Below, piece by piece: positions 1 to 5,429 of a stretch of 11,378 nucleotides of DNA. The notes beneath the pieces are model-generated. The model did no database searches. It saw only the letters and a list, made by a program, of their open reading frames with translations, and was not told the origin of the DNA. Location of the stretch: positions 1-11,378 of the forward strand of contig NZ_JAIQUM010000110.1 of assembly GCF_020075705.1 (NCBI RefSeq), written 5' to 3'. Made by a program: the position numbers and the translations under genes. This DNA is from Metabacillus rhizolycopersici. GTDB lineage: Bacteria > Bacillota > Bacilli > Bacillales > Bacillaceae. How positions within the stretch are numbered: position 1 is the stretch's first letter; each line of letters begins with the position of its first letter.

Positions 1-438
1 CCCACCTGAACCTTGATAGTCAGTGGCGAAATGATCAGGCAGTTGAAACACTGTCACATCTAAAATACGGATACGATTGAAAGTAGAGATCATGTGTGCA
101 GAAAGCGATTGATTTGAACAGAGTTTTTGTGTGAGAAGAGAAGTAAAGACTTCTCGAAGAAATGCGACAGCTGCTGGATTAAAGCGTTGATTCAGTCCTT
201 CTGGGCTCATTAGTACTCCAGTGGAAGCTTCTAACCGACTGCACAATTGTGTAAGTGATGTGCTAGCGATTTCCTGACTGAGCCATACGCAAAGGGCAAT
301 GAGTTCGTTTGCTTGATACTTACTAGATCGCTGTACAAAGCCAACTTGTTTAGATATGTCTTGTAGGACTACTGGAGATAAAAAGTATTGTAGCTCTTGT
401 GCGAAAAGATTTAGTTCATTTGAAATGATAGGATTCAT
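1..438 (-). CDS. IS231-type transposase, N-terminal 146 residues (partial)
   Basis: DDE transposase of the IS4 family, IS231 group, catalysing cut-and-paste movement of its element. The minus strand is open from ATG at 438 down to base 1, exactly 146 codons, with no stop before the window edge. The translation begins MNPIISNELNLFAQEL and contains VGFVQRSSKYQANEL (about 32-46), MSPEGLNQRFN (about 77-87) and RIRILDVTVFQLPDHF (about 122-137). These match the order and wording of the IS231A transposase N-terminus as I recall it; the Asp in ILDVTVFQLP is the likely first catalytic Asp. The start is supported by AAAGGATGG about 8 bases upstream. The catalytic C-terminal part is off-window, so intactness cannot be judged. 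Confidence 0.88.
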   Translation of the reverse strand, partial: MNPIISNELNLFAQELQYFLSPVVLQDISKQVGFVQRSSKYQANELIALCVWLSQEIASTSLTQLCSRLEASTGVLMSPEGLNQRFNPAAVAFLREVFTSLLTQKLCSNQSLSAHMISTFNRIRILDVTVFQLPDHFATDYQGSGG

Positions 439-439
439 C

Positions 440-489
440 AAAAACGCCATCCTTTCTCGTAAACTTCTTACGATAAGCATAGCGTTTTT
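440..489 (-). promoter_or_regulatory. Stem-loop sequestering the transposase ribosome binding site
   Basis: ATAGCGTTTTT at 479-489 pairs with AAAAACGCCAT at 440-450 (11 pairs counting one G-U in the minus-strand RNA). A nested CGTAA/TTACG stem lies at 458-472. The 3' arm covers the end of the AAAGGATGG ribosome binding site, two bases before the ATG at 438. Known IS231 and IS10 elements use such a hairpin to block translation of transcripts that read in from outside; that function is inferred here. Confidence 0.6.
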
Positions 490-510
490 TCATTTTGAGG
501 GTATAATTTT

Positions 511-530
511 AACTTCGCATGATGGGCATA
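511..530 (-). repeat. Terminal inverted repeat of the IS231-like element
   Basis: Read on the minus strand from 530 inwards: TATGCCCATCATGCGAAGTT. It shares the ATGCCCATCA core with IS231 ends and diverges further in. The partner repeat is outside the window, so the exact boundary is uncertain by a base or two. Confidence 0.6.
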
Positions 531-629
531 TGGTGGTACCCCAATGATATGATTATGCAGTTTAATGACTCAGGAAAAATGGAAGAGATTGAAAATGAGT
601 ATCTAGGAGATAAAAACGGAATTGAATAA
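531..629 (+). pseudogene. 3' remnant of a gene interrupted by the IS231-like element
   Basis: Directly outside the IS end an open frame without its own start runs WWYPNDMIMQFNDSGKMEEI... to a TAA at 627-629, about 32 residues, hydrophilic and acidic. There is no ribosome binding site or natural start at its beginning, as expected if the IS inserted into the gene and separated its 5' part, which would lie left of the window. No family was recognised. The lipoprotein ORF starts 26 bases downstream, so both may have belonged to one operon. Confidence 0.45.
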
Positions 630-655
630 TATCAATATAAGGAGTAAATTCCATT

Positions 656-757
656 ATGAAAAAAATAATCAATTCAATATTTATTTTAATCATTTCATTA
701 CTAACAGTTGCGTGTGGTAAGCCAACAGCAGATGAATTATATTCAGAACCGAAATAA
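656..757 (+). CDS. Very small putative lipoprotein (33 residues)
   Basis: ATG at 656 is preceded by AAGGAG at 639-644 with an 11-base spacer. The product starts with two lysines, has a hydrophobic core (about residues 4-19) and a lipobox LTVAC-G with the lipidated Cys at about residue 20, followed by only 13 polar residues (GKPTADELYSEPK). It is therefore predicted to be exported, diacylglyceryl-modified and left as a short membrane-anchored peptide. It could be a genuine tiny lipoprotein or the start of a longer lipoprotein gene cut by a stop; no continuation was recognised in other frames downstream. It follows the IS-disrupted gene remnant in the same direction. No family assigned. Confidence 0.5.
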   Translation: MKKIINSIFILIISLLTVACGKPTADELYSEPK

Positions 758-806
758 CTACTTATTTAAATAGGGGTTTTGTTAAGGGGTATTGTTGATA
801 TTGATA

Positions 807-846
807 TAAAAAAGAAAGGAACTTCCTCCAGTCAAGGAAGTACCTT
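807..846 (-). terminator. Rho-independent terminator of the ktrB-ktrA operon
   Basis: On the minus strand AAGG-T-ACTTCCT pairs with AGGAAGT-T-CCTT around a 7-base loop (816-846), followed by a T-rich tail read from the A-run at 807-815. It lies 30 bases after the ktrA stop. Confidence 0.8.
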
Positions 847-875
847 GTTCAATCGCTCTGTTAGCACCATGATTG

Positions 876-1532
876 TTATTCTATACTTGAAAAATTGGCT
901 AGATCATCTTTGTTGCCAATCACCACTAATAAATCTCCTTTGTGAATAATCTGATCTGGAGAAGGAGATATGATGATATCTCCTTCACTAACGATGGCAA
1001 TGACACTGACATTATATTTGGCACGAATGTCAAGTTCCCTCAGGTTTTTTTCAGCCATTTTTGAAGGGATCATGATTTCTTCAATATTGTATTCTTTTGA
1101 AAGTTCAATGTAGTTTAGCATATTAGGTGATAAGAGTTGATTGGCAACTCGTTCCCCCATATCCCTTTCAGGATAGATAATCCAATCAGCGCCAATATGC
1201 TCTAAAACCTTTCCATGACGCTTGCCTAAAGCCTTAGCGATGATTTTTTTAACGCCTAGGTCCTTAAGAAGCATAACTGTTAATATGCTGGCTTGCATAT
1301 CATTCCCAATCGCTACGATTACACAATCAAAATTGCGAATCCCTATGGAAGTTAGTGCTTTCTCTTCTGTGGAATCTGCTACGATAGCATGAGTTACATA
1401 GAGGTCTGCATCTTCTACTTGTTCTTCACTCACATCAATTCCTAGAACTTCTTGTCCTGCTTCATGTAATCTTCGGGCTATACTTGTTCCAAATCTTCCG
1501 AGACCAATAACGGCATATTGTTTTATAGCCAT
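876..1532 (-). CDS. ktrA: KtrA/KtrC-type potassium uptake regulatory subunit (RCK domain protein)
   Basis: Cytoplasmic RCK (TrkA-N/TrkA-C) protein of 218 residues, the family's usual size (about 220). It forms an octameric ring under the KtrB-type channel dimer and gates K+ uptake in response to ATP/ADP; the C-terminal domain binds c-di-AMP in characterised Firmicutes homologues. Visible: Rossmann motif GLGRFG at 10-15, acidic Asp33 at the end of the second strand for ribose binding, the VADST segment at 51-55, GIRNFDCVIVAIG at 64-76, and an RCK_C domain from about 136 to 217 (DIRAKYNVSVIAI...GDLLVVIG). ATG at 1532 has GGGAG in its leader. It lies 24 bases after ktrB in the same operon. The order ktrB-ktrA is the reverse of the B. 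subtilis ktrAB operon, and the sequence is not obviously closer to KtrA than to KtrC, so the symbol is by function. Confidence 0.93.
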   Translation of the reverse strand: MAIKQYAVIGLGRFGTSIARRLHEAGQEVLGIDVSEEQVEDADLYVTHAIVADSTEEKALTSIGIRNFDCVIVAIGNDMQASILTVMLLKDLGVKKIIAKALGKRHGKVLEHIGADWIIYPERDMGERVANQLLSPNMLNYIELSKEYNIEEIMIPSKMAEKNLRELDIRAKYNVSVIAIVSEGDIIISPSPDQIIHKGDLLVVIGNKDDLANFSSIE

Positions 1533-1556
1533 TTTAAATCCACTCCCTGAATGTTA

Positions 1557-2894
1557 TTAACCAATCATTATATTTCCTTTTGGATGACGAAAAGCTTCTG
1601 TTGTACGTCTCTTCGTAATGGCAAACCCAAGGGTTAAAGGACCTAATCTTCCTGCAAACATCGTAAAAATAATAAGAATACGACCAATTGGAGAAAGCTC
1701 AGGGGTTAATCCCATGGATAGACCGACAGTACCAAAGGCAGAGGTTGCTTCAAATAGATACATAATGAAATTTTGTCCCTTATCTGTAATGCTCAACAAA
1801 AGGGTAACTATAATAACAATGATTAATCCACTTATGGCAACGGTAAATGCTTTTAAAATCGATTCAATTACAATTCGGCGCCTAAATAAAACGACATCTT
1901 CTTTTCCTTTAATTTGAGACCAAAAGGTTGCTATTAAAACAGCGAAGGTAGTAATTTTAATACCTCCAGCTGTTGATCCTGAACCAGCTCCTATAAACAT
2001 CAGAATAATAGTCAGGAATAGGGTAGCATGTGTTAAATCTGCTATTGGCAAAGTATTCGAACCGGCAGTTCTCGGAGTAACCCCATGGAACAATGCTCCT
2101 AAAAATTTACCGGCGTCAGATAAAGGACCTAACGTTTTATCATTTCCATATTCAAATAGGAAGATTAAGATGGTTGAACCTACCGTTAGAATAAGGGTTG
2201 TGAACAATACCACCTTCGTATGTACAGATAACCGGTGTGTTTCACGGTATTCATAAATTTCGTTCATAACAATAAAACCTAATCCGCCTAATGTAATAAG
2301 AGAGCAAACAGTTAAGACAACAATCGGATCGTCCACATAAGGGGTCAGACTTCGATATTCCCCCATTAAATCAAAGCCAGCATTATTGAAATTTGAAATG
2401 GCATGGAAAAAACCATAATAGATGGCTTTTCCAATTGGCATATCGAAAGAAAAGCGTATCGATAAAATAACTCCACCGATGATCTCAATCAATGCAGTAA
2501 ATATCAAGACTCGTTTTACCAATTTTACAATTCCAGCAAGGTTAATGTTATTAAATGCCTCCTTCAATAACAGCCTTTCTTTTAATGAGATTTTTTTACC
2601 TAATAACAGAAATAAAAAAGTTGCAAATGTCATAAAACCTAGTCCACCAATTTGAATGAGCGATAATATCACCAATTCACCAAATGTTGAAAATGTATCA
2701 CCAGTATCAACGACAACAAGTCCTGTCACACAAGTAGCTGATGTAGCAGTAAATAAAGCATTTAGAAACGAGAGACCATTTCCATCTTCTGTGGCAATAG
2801 GAAGAGTCAATAATAATGTTCCTATCATTATGACAGCAGCAAAGCCTAATACAAGAATTTTCGGTGGATTAAGAAAATCTTTTGTTTTTTTCAT
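1557..2894 (-). CDS. ktrB: KtrB-type potassium channel/transporter membrane subunit (TrkH/KtrB family)
   Basis: Integral membrane K+-translocating subunit, 445 residues, matching KtrB/KtrD length. The four-fold M1-P-M2 architecture is visible: P-loop 1 near TSATCVTGLV (51-60), P-loop 2 SNFNNAGF (167-174), P-loop 3 HGVTPRTAGSNT (270-281) and P-loop 4 ATSAFGTVGLSMG (383-395); the filter glycines are present in each. The intramembrane gate loop GAGSGSTAGG lies at 302-311 before the IKITT stretch. ATG at 2894 is preceded by AGGAG. It is first in the operon, 24 bases before ktrA, which should assemble with it. The leader carries a c-di-AMP riboswitch, so expression is expected to fall when K+ and c-di-AMP are high. 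No truncation or frameshift is seen. Confidence 0.94.
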   Translation of the reverse strand: MKKTKDFLNPPKILVLGFAAVIMIGTLLLTLPIATEDGNGLSFLNALFTATSATCVTGLVVVDTGDTFSTFGELVILSLIQIGGLGFMTFATFLFLLLGKKISLKERLLLKEAFNNINLAGIVKLVKRVLIFTALIEIIGGVILSIRFSFDMPIGKAIYYGFFHAISNFNNAGFDLMGEYRSLTPYVDDPIVVLTVCSLITLGGLGFIVMNEIYEYRETHRLSVHTKVVLFTTLILTVGSTILIFLFEYGNDKTLGPLSDAGKFLGALFHGVTPRTAGSNTLPIADLTHATLFLTIILMFIGAGSGSTAGGIKITTFAVLIATFWSQIKGKEDVVLFRRRIVIESILKAFTVAISGLIIVIIVTLLLSITDKGQNFIMYLFEATSAFGTVGLSMGLTPELSPIGRILIIFTMFAGRLGPLTLGFAITKRRTTEAFRHPKGNIMIG

Positions 2895-3010
2895 TGTTTT
2901 CTCCTAATTTGTTTAAAAATTGGTAATCCATTTTAATATATCCATAAAAATATCTAACTATTTGACCTAATGAAGCCACGCGAAAGGACTGGTGAATATT
3001 TACAGGTATA

Positions 3011-3046
3011 ATAAAAAGACCTGCGTATTTATCAGGTTCCTTTTTT
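3011..3046 (-). terminator. Short hairpin with T-tails on both strands, between riboswitch and ktrB
   Basis: GACCTG (3018-3023) pairs with CAGGTT (3033-3038) around a 9-base loop. On the minus strand the hairpin is followed by CTTTTTATT; on the plus strand by CCTTTTTTGTTT. It sits in the ktrB leader downstream of the aptamer, so it may be part of the expression platform or a second stop point. Pairing is short, so strength is uncertain. Confidence 0.5.
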
Positions 3047-3060
3047 GTTTAAACACAACA

Positions 3061-3104
3061 AAAAGCCCCCTGAATTAAGGCGGTCTTATGACCTCCTTCG
3101 CTTT
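3061..3104 (-). terminator. Probable riboswitch-controlled terminator hairpin in the ktrB leader
   Basis: Just 3' of the c-di-AMP aptamer the minus strand has an inner hairpin AAGGAGGTC-ATAA-GACCGCCTT (3077-3098, one internal A-G mismatch). AAAGC (3104-3100) can pair with GCTTT (3066-3062), followed by TTGTTG. The AAAGC arm overlaps the presumed 3' end of the aptamer, the usual arrangement for ligand-controlled termination. The exact switching fold was not computed. Confidence 0.5.
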
Positions 3105-3226
3105 AGCCGACGAAGTTAGCTGACGGGTAGGATGGCGAAAGAGTATCTCATCCCTTCTACAAATGCAGAATTAACCCCAAAAGATTGGGTCCTCCGTTCT
3201 CAGTTTCTCTGAGATTTGGCCGATAT
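3099..3226 (-). promoter_or_regulatory. c-di-AMP riboswitch (ydaO-yuaA type)
   Basis: The minus strand carries the family's landmark segments in order: a CTCAG/CTGAG hairpin, then CGGAGGACCCAATC, GGGGTTAATTCTGC, GAAGGGATGAG, CATCCTACCCGTCAGCTAAC and TTCGTCGGC. The last segments nearly match the conserved CCGUCAGCUAACCUCGU block of the B. subtilis ydaO element. This class binds cyclic di-AMP and normally switches off K+ uptake and osmolyte genes. Its place upstream of ktrB agrees with c-di-AMP riboswitches known on Bacillus K+ transporter operons. Confidence 0.9.
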
Positions 3227-3249
3227 CAGTTTTATCATTTACAGGAATA

Positions 3250-3279
3250 ATTCTACGCCTGCCTTATTATCTTTGTAAA
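3250..3279 (-). promoter_or_regulatory. Candidate sigma-A promoter of the ktr operon
   Basis: On the minus strand TTTACA (3279-3274) and TAGAAT (3255-3250) are 18 bases apart. Transcription would start about 15-20 bases before the riboswitch, which fits a riboswitch leader. Confidence 0.5.
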
Positions 3280-3695
3280 CCCCTTAAAAGGACAATTAAT
3301 ACCTAAAATAAACCAAAATAATTCATATTCATTAAATCATATAACTTAATCTCAATCTGACGTTATCATTCATTGCTTTTTAAGATTTGTTATAGTTTTG
3401 TAAAAATAATTAAATTGCATTGACAAGGTCTTTCATTGGACATTATGATATCACCATATTTCAAAGAAATGCATTGAGGTACCATGTTGAATTCCTGAAA
3501 GATACTAAAGACTGAATTTCGTGAAGTATTTATTAAGTTCGATAGGAAAGGGACCCTAGGTATCCAAAAAATTTATCATAAATGTTTATTACGAGTTTCA
3601 AAGGTGTTCTAATCTGTGAATAATCTATCATTTTTAGATTAATAGATTGTAAATACTATAGAGTCGAATATATTATTTTTTAAAGGTGGGAAAAT
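3280..3695 (+). other. AT-rich intergenic stretch with a candidate promoter, no gene recognised
   Basis: No convincing coding region on either strand. TTGACA at 3420-3425 and TATGAT at 3444-3449 (18-base spacing) form a good plus-strand promoter, which would give a leader of about 240 bases before the ORF at 3696. A second, weaker pair, TTGTAA 3647-3652 and TATATT 3669-3674 (16 bases), lies directly before that ORF. AATCTA/TAGATT at about 3622-3640 form a small inverted repeat. No known riboswitch or RNA fold was recognised in the leader. Confidence 0.4.
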
Positions 3696-3896
3696 ATGAA
3701 AAAAACAACCTATCGATATGTAGTTAATGCCTTGGGCAAAGGTGGAGAAATATATCTTACTCATTGTCATGATAAATATACTCTGAAGAAATGGTTAAAA
3801 GATCACGAGGATGATCTAATATTGGATGAGATAAAGATTACTGATAAAAAAAGGCATCCATTCTTAAAGCTTTTCTCTTTTGAGAAGATAAAATAA
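3696..3896 (+). CDS. Small hypothetical cytoplasmic protein (66 residues)
   Basis: ATG at 3696 is preceded by AAAGGTGG at a good distance, supporting translation. The product MKKTTYRYVVNALGKGGEIY... is basic (over a third Lys/Arg/His), has no signal peptide or membrane segment, and contains a compact pattern GGEIYLTHCHDKYTLKKWLKDHEDDLILDEIKI (residues 16-48), which looks like a small alpha/beta fold rather than random sequence. No catalytic motif or family was recognised. It stands alone, with promoter-like sequences upstream, ktr divergent to its left and an IS6 element 170 bases downstream. Start and frame are well supported; function is unknown. Confidence 0.7.
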   Translation: MKKTTYRYVVNALGKGGEIYLTHCHDKYTLKKWLKDHEDDLILDEIKITDKKRHPFLKLFSFEKIK

Positions 3897-4065
3897 TAAA
3901 CGGATTTAGGTCATTTACAAGGATGTTGTATAATTGTAAAACATCTGAGTTTATGCCTAGATTTATGGGATTTATTCGTTACTGTGTAGTTAAGTTGATA
4001 TCCACTTTTGTTGTTCAATCATATGCTTTTCGAGTTGTGCTTCGCTTTGATATGACAAAATTTAT

Positions 4066-4081
4066 GGTTTTGGTGCAAAAA
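4066..4081 (+). repeat. Left terminal inverted repeat of the IS6-family element
   Basis: GGTTTTGGTGCAAAAA, pairing with the right end at 4914-4929 with two mismatches. Confidence 0.85.
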
Positions 4082-4158
4082 CTTCAAGATAAATGCAATT
4101 AATCTTGAAATCTAGGACATACTGATACTACTACTCTAAAAAAAGGTGTGTGATCAGT

Positions 4159-4866
4159 ATGGAAAAGCAAAATGTATTCAAGTGGAAGCATTATCAGCCT
4201 GACATTATTTTGTTAACGGTAAGATGGTACCTACGGTATCACCTCAGTTTTCGTGATTTAGTGGAAATGATGGAAGAACGGGGCTTATTCATTGCTCATA
4301 CAACAATCATGCGTTGGGTTCATCAGTATGGTCCTGAATTAGACAAACGAATCCGTCGTCATCTCAAGCAAACCAATGACTCGTGGAGAGTGGATGAAAC
4401 GTACATAAAAGTAAAAGGTCAATGGATGTACCTGTATCGTACAGTGGATTCCGAAGGAAACACAATCGATTTTTACCTAAGCAAAACAAGAGACCAAAAG
4501 GCTGCAAAGCGCTTTTTCAAGAAAGCTTTGCGGTCTTTTCATGTTTCGCAGCCTCGTGTTATAACAGTCGATAAGAACCCAGCCTATCCAGTCGCCATTC
4601 AACAACTGAAACAGAAGAAAAAGATTCCTGAAGGTATCCAAATAAGACAAGTTAAATATCTCAATAACATTGTCGAACAAGATCATCGGTTTATCAAGAA
4701 GCGAGTTCGTACGATGTTAGGGTTCAAATCCTTTCGAACAGCAAAGGCCATAATTTCTGGAATAGAAGCGATGTATATGGTTAAAAAGGGGCAATTTGTT
4801 TTACAGGACAAGTCTGCCCAAAATCAAGTGAAAATCATCCATAAACTATTTGGAATTGCTGCTTAA
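4159..4866 (+). CDS. IS6-family (IS240-like) DDE transposase
   Basis: Transposase of 235 residues, full length for IS6 family members. The N-terminal part (about 15-57, ILLTVRWYLRYHLSFRDLVEMMEERGL...TTIMRWVHQYGP) is the usual helix-turn-helix region. The catalytic triad is in place: Asp79 (WRVDETYIKVKG), Asp138 (ITVDKNPAYP) and Glu173 (NNIVEQDHRFIK), with 34 residues between the last two and Lys180 seven after the Glu, the classic DDE(34) spacing plus basic residue. The frame is open from a GTG at 4150, but AAAGGTG (about 4142-4148) is only a few bases from that GTG and about 11 from the ATG at 4159, so the ATG is preferred. The reading frame looks intact and probably active. Confidence 0.93.
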   Translation: MEKQNVFKWKHYQPDIILLTVRWYLRYHLSFRDLVEMMEERGLFIAHTTIMRWVHQYGPELDKRIRRHLKQTNDSWRVDETYIKVKGQWMYLYRTVDSEGNTIDFYLSKTRDQKAAKRFFKKALRSFHVSQPRVITVDKNPAYPVAIQQLKQKKKIPEGIQIRQVKYLNNIVEQDHRFIKKRVRTMLGFKSFRTAKAIISGIEAMYMVKKGQFVLQDKSAQNQVKIIHKLFGIAA

Positions 4867-4913
4867 AAAGGAATTCAGTTAAGAAATCTATATGCTTTTT
4901 TAAACAAATCTAA

Positions 4914-4929
4914 TCTTTGCACCAGAACC
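4914..4929 (-). repeat. Right terminal inverted repeat of the IS6-family element
   Basis: TCTTTGCACCAGAACC on the plus strand; its reverse complement matches the left end at 14 of 16 positions. Confidence 0.85.
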
Positions 4930-4980
4930 AGTTTTTTTCTATCTAATAAATTGCTACATCAGCTCAACAAATAACAAAAT

Positions 4981-5010
4981 AGGATCTTCAATTAGAACGA
5001 TCCTGTTTTT
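4981..5010 (+). terminator. Rho-independent terminator, plus strand
   Basis: AGGATC-TTC-AATTA-GAA-C-GATCCT (4981-5004) forms a 9-pair stem with one bulged C, followed by GTTTTT. No intact plus-strand gene now ends here except the IS transposase 115 bases upstream, so it may be the surviving terminator of a gene removed or displaced by the IS event. Confidence 0.65.
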
Positions 5011-5108
5011 ATGTACCTAAAAGGATGATTATGTTATCTAGTTTTGTATAGATGTTTTCATTGTGTACATTGAGAGGATTTTCACCTATTTTGCTAATTT
5101 TTTCGTAA

Positions 5109-5380
5109 AACCCTATTTTTCCTAGTTGGATTTTATTCCTTCTACGGGAAAATAGTTCCAAAAAGGATAAATCTGTAACCTTAGAGCCCCTTATGTTACA
5201 CAAACAGTAGAAGTTGCTTCAAAAGGGGTTCTGTTTCTTGGCTTCTTCGGGCTTATTTTTATCGGAACCTGTTTAATAATGATTCCAGCTGCGATTCGTG
5301 ATAGACATCATTTAAGCCTTATTGACTGTGTGCTGGTTGCAGACGTATCATATTATGGTTGCGATGTTTATAAGAAATAA
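5109..5380 (+). pseudogene. Frameshifted remnant of a small membrane-protein gene
   Basis: Two open stretches in different frames join into a sensible protein. The first (from 5109) reads NPIFPSWILFLLRENSSKKD..., ending TLEP; the second (open from 5171, stop TAA 5378-5380) reads PYVTQTVEVASKGVLFLGFF...DVYKK. The switch falls at the CCCC run at 5187-5190; adding one C would give an uninterrupted TLEPPYVTQTVEVASKG. The joined product has one clear membrane segment (about GVLFLGFFGLIFIGTCLIMIP) and a polar tail ending HHLSLIDCVLVADVSYYGCDVYKK. No start codon or ribosome binding site is seen, so the 5' end is missing too. Family not recognised. It converges on the antiporter gene. Confidence 0.45.
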
Positions 5381-5398
5381 CAACATTTTCTTTCAAAT

Positions 5399-5429
5399 AT
5401 ATATCGTATCTTTTTATCCAAAAAGATAC
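5399..5429 (-). terminator. Terminator-like hairpin after the antiporter gene
   Basis: GTATCTTTTT (5406-5415) and AAAAAGATAC (5420-5429) form a perfect 10-bp stem with a 4-base loop, directly after the antiporter stop codon. The minus-strand tail (GATATATATTTG) is only moderately T-rich, so termination strength is uncertain. It could also end transcripts of the converging remnant on the plus strand. Confidence 0.6.

Larger units (their letters stand above)
1..530 (-). mobile_element. IS231-like insertion sequence (IS4 family), partial, truncated by window start
   Basis: One end of the element lies near base 530, where the minus strand reads TATGCCCATC going inwards, close to the IS231 terminal repeat as I remember it (CATGCCCATCAACTTAAG). 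The transposase starts about 90 bases inside that end, the usual IS231 spacing. The rest of the element is outside the window. The 11 bases just outside (531-541, TGGTGGTACCC) nearly fit the known IS231 target preference GGG-N5-CCC, so they may be one copy of the target duplication. Confidence 0.8.
4066..4929 (+). mobile_element. Complete IS6-family (IS240-like) insertion sequence, 864 bp
   Basis: It contains one transposase gene bounded by inverted ends, GGTTTTGGTGCAAAAA on the left and, as reverse complement, GGTTCTGGTGCAAAGA on the right (14 of 16 identical), resembling the IS240 end GGTTCTGTTGCAAA. Length is typical of IS240 (about 860 bp). IS6 elements move by replicative cointegrate formation and normally make 8-bp duplications. 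The flanks here (AAATTTAT left, AGTTTTTT right) do not match, so the original duplication has been lost or recombination joined different copies. Confidence 0.9.

Noticed and set aside
356..547. Plus-strand open frame of 63 codons across the IS end
   Set aside because: It runs opposite the IS231-like transposase start and across the IS terminus, without a ribosome binding site.
3922..3945. GATGTT/AACATC inverted repeat around a TATAAT, possible operator-promoter
   Set aside because: No good -35 at the right distance and no intact gene directly downstream except the IS element; likely chance in AT-rich DNA.
5009..5203. Minus-strand open frame of 64 codons (MCNIRGSKVTDLSF...)
   Set aside because: It begins at a TTG without a ribosome binding site and lies opposite the more protein-like plus-strand remnant, so it is most likely a shadow frame.
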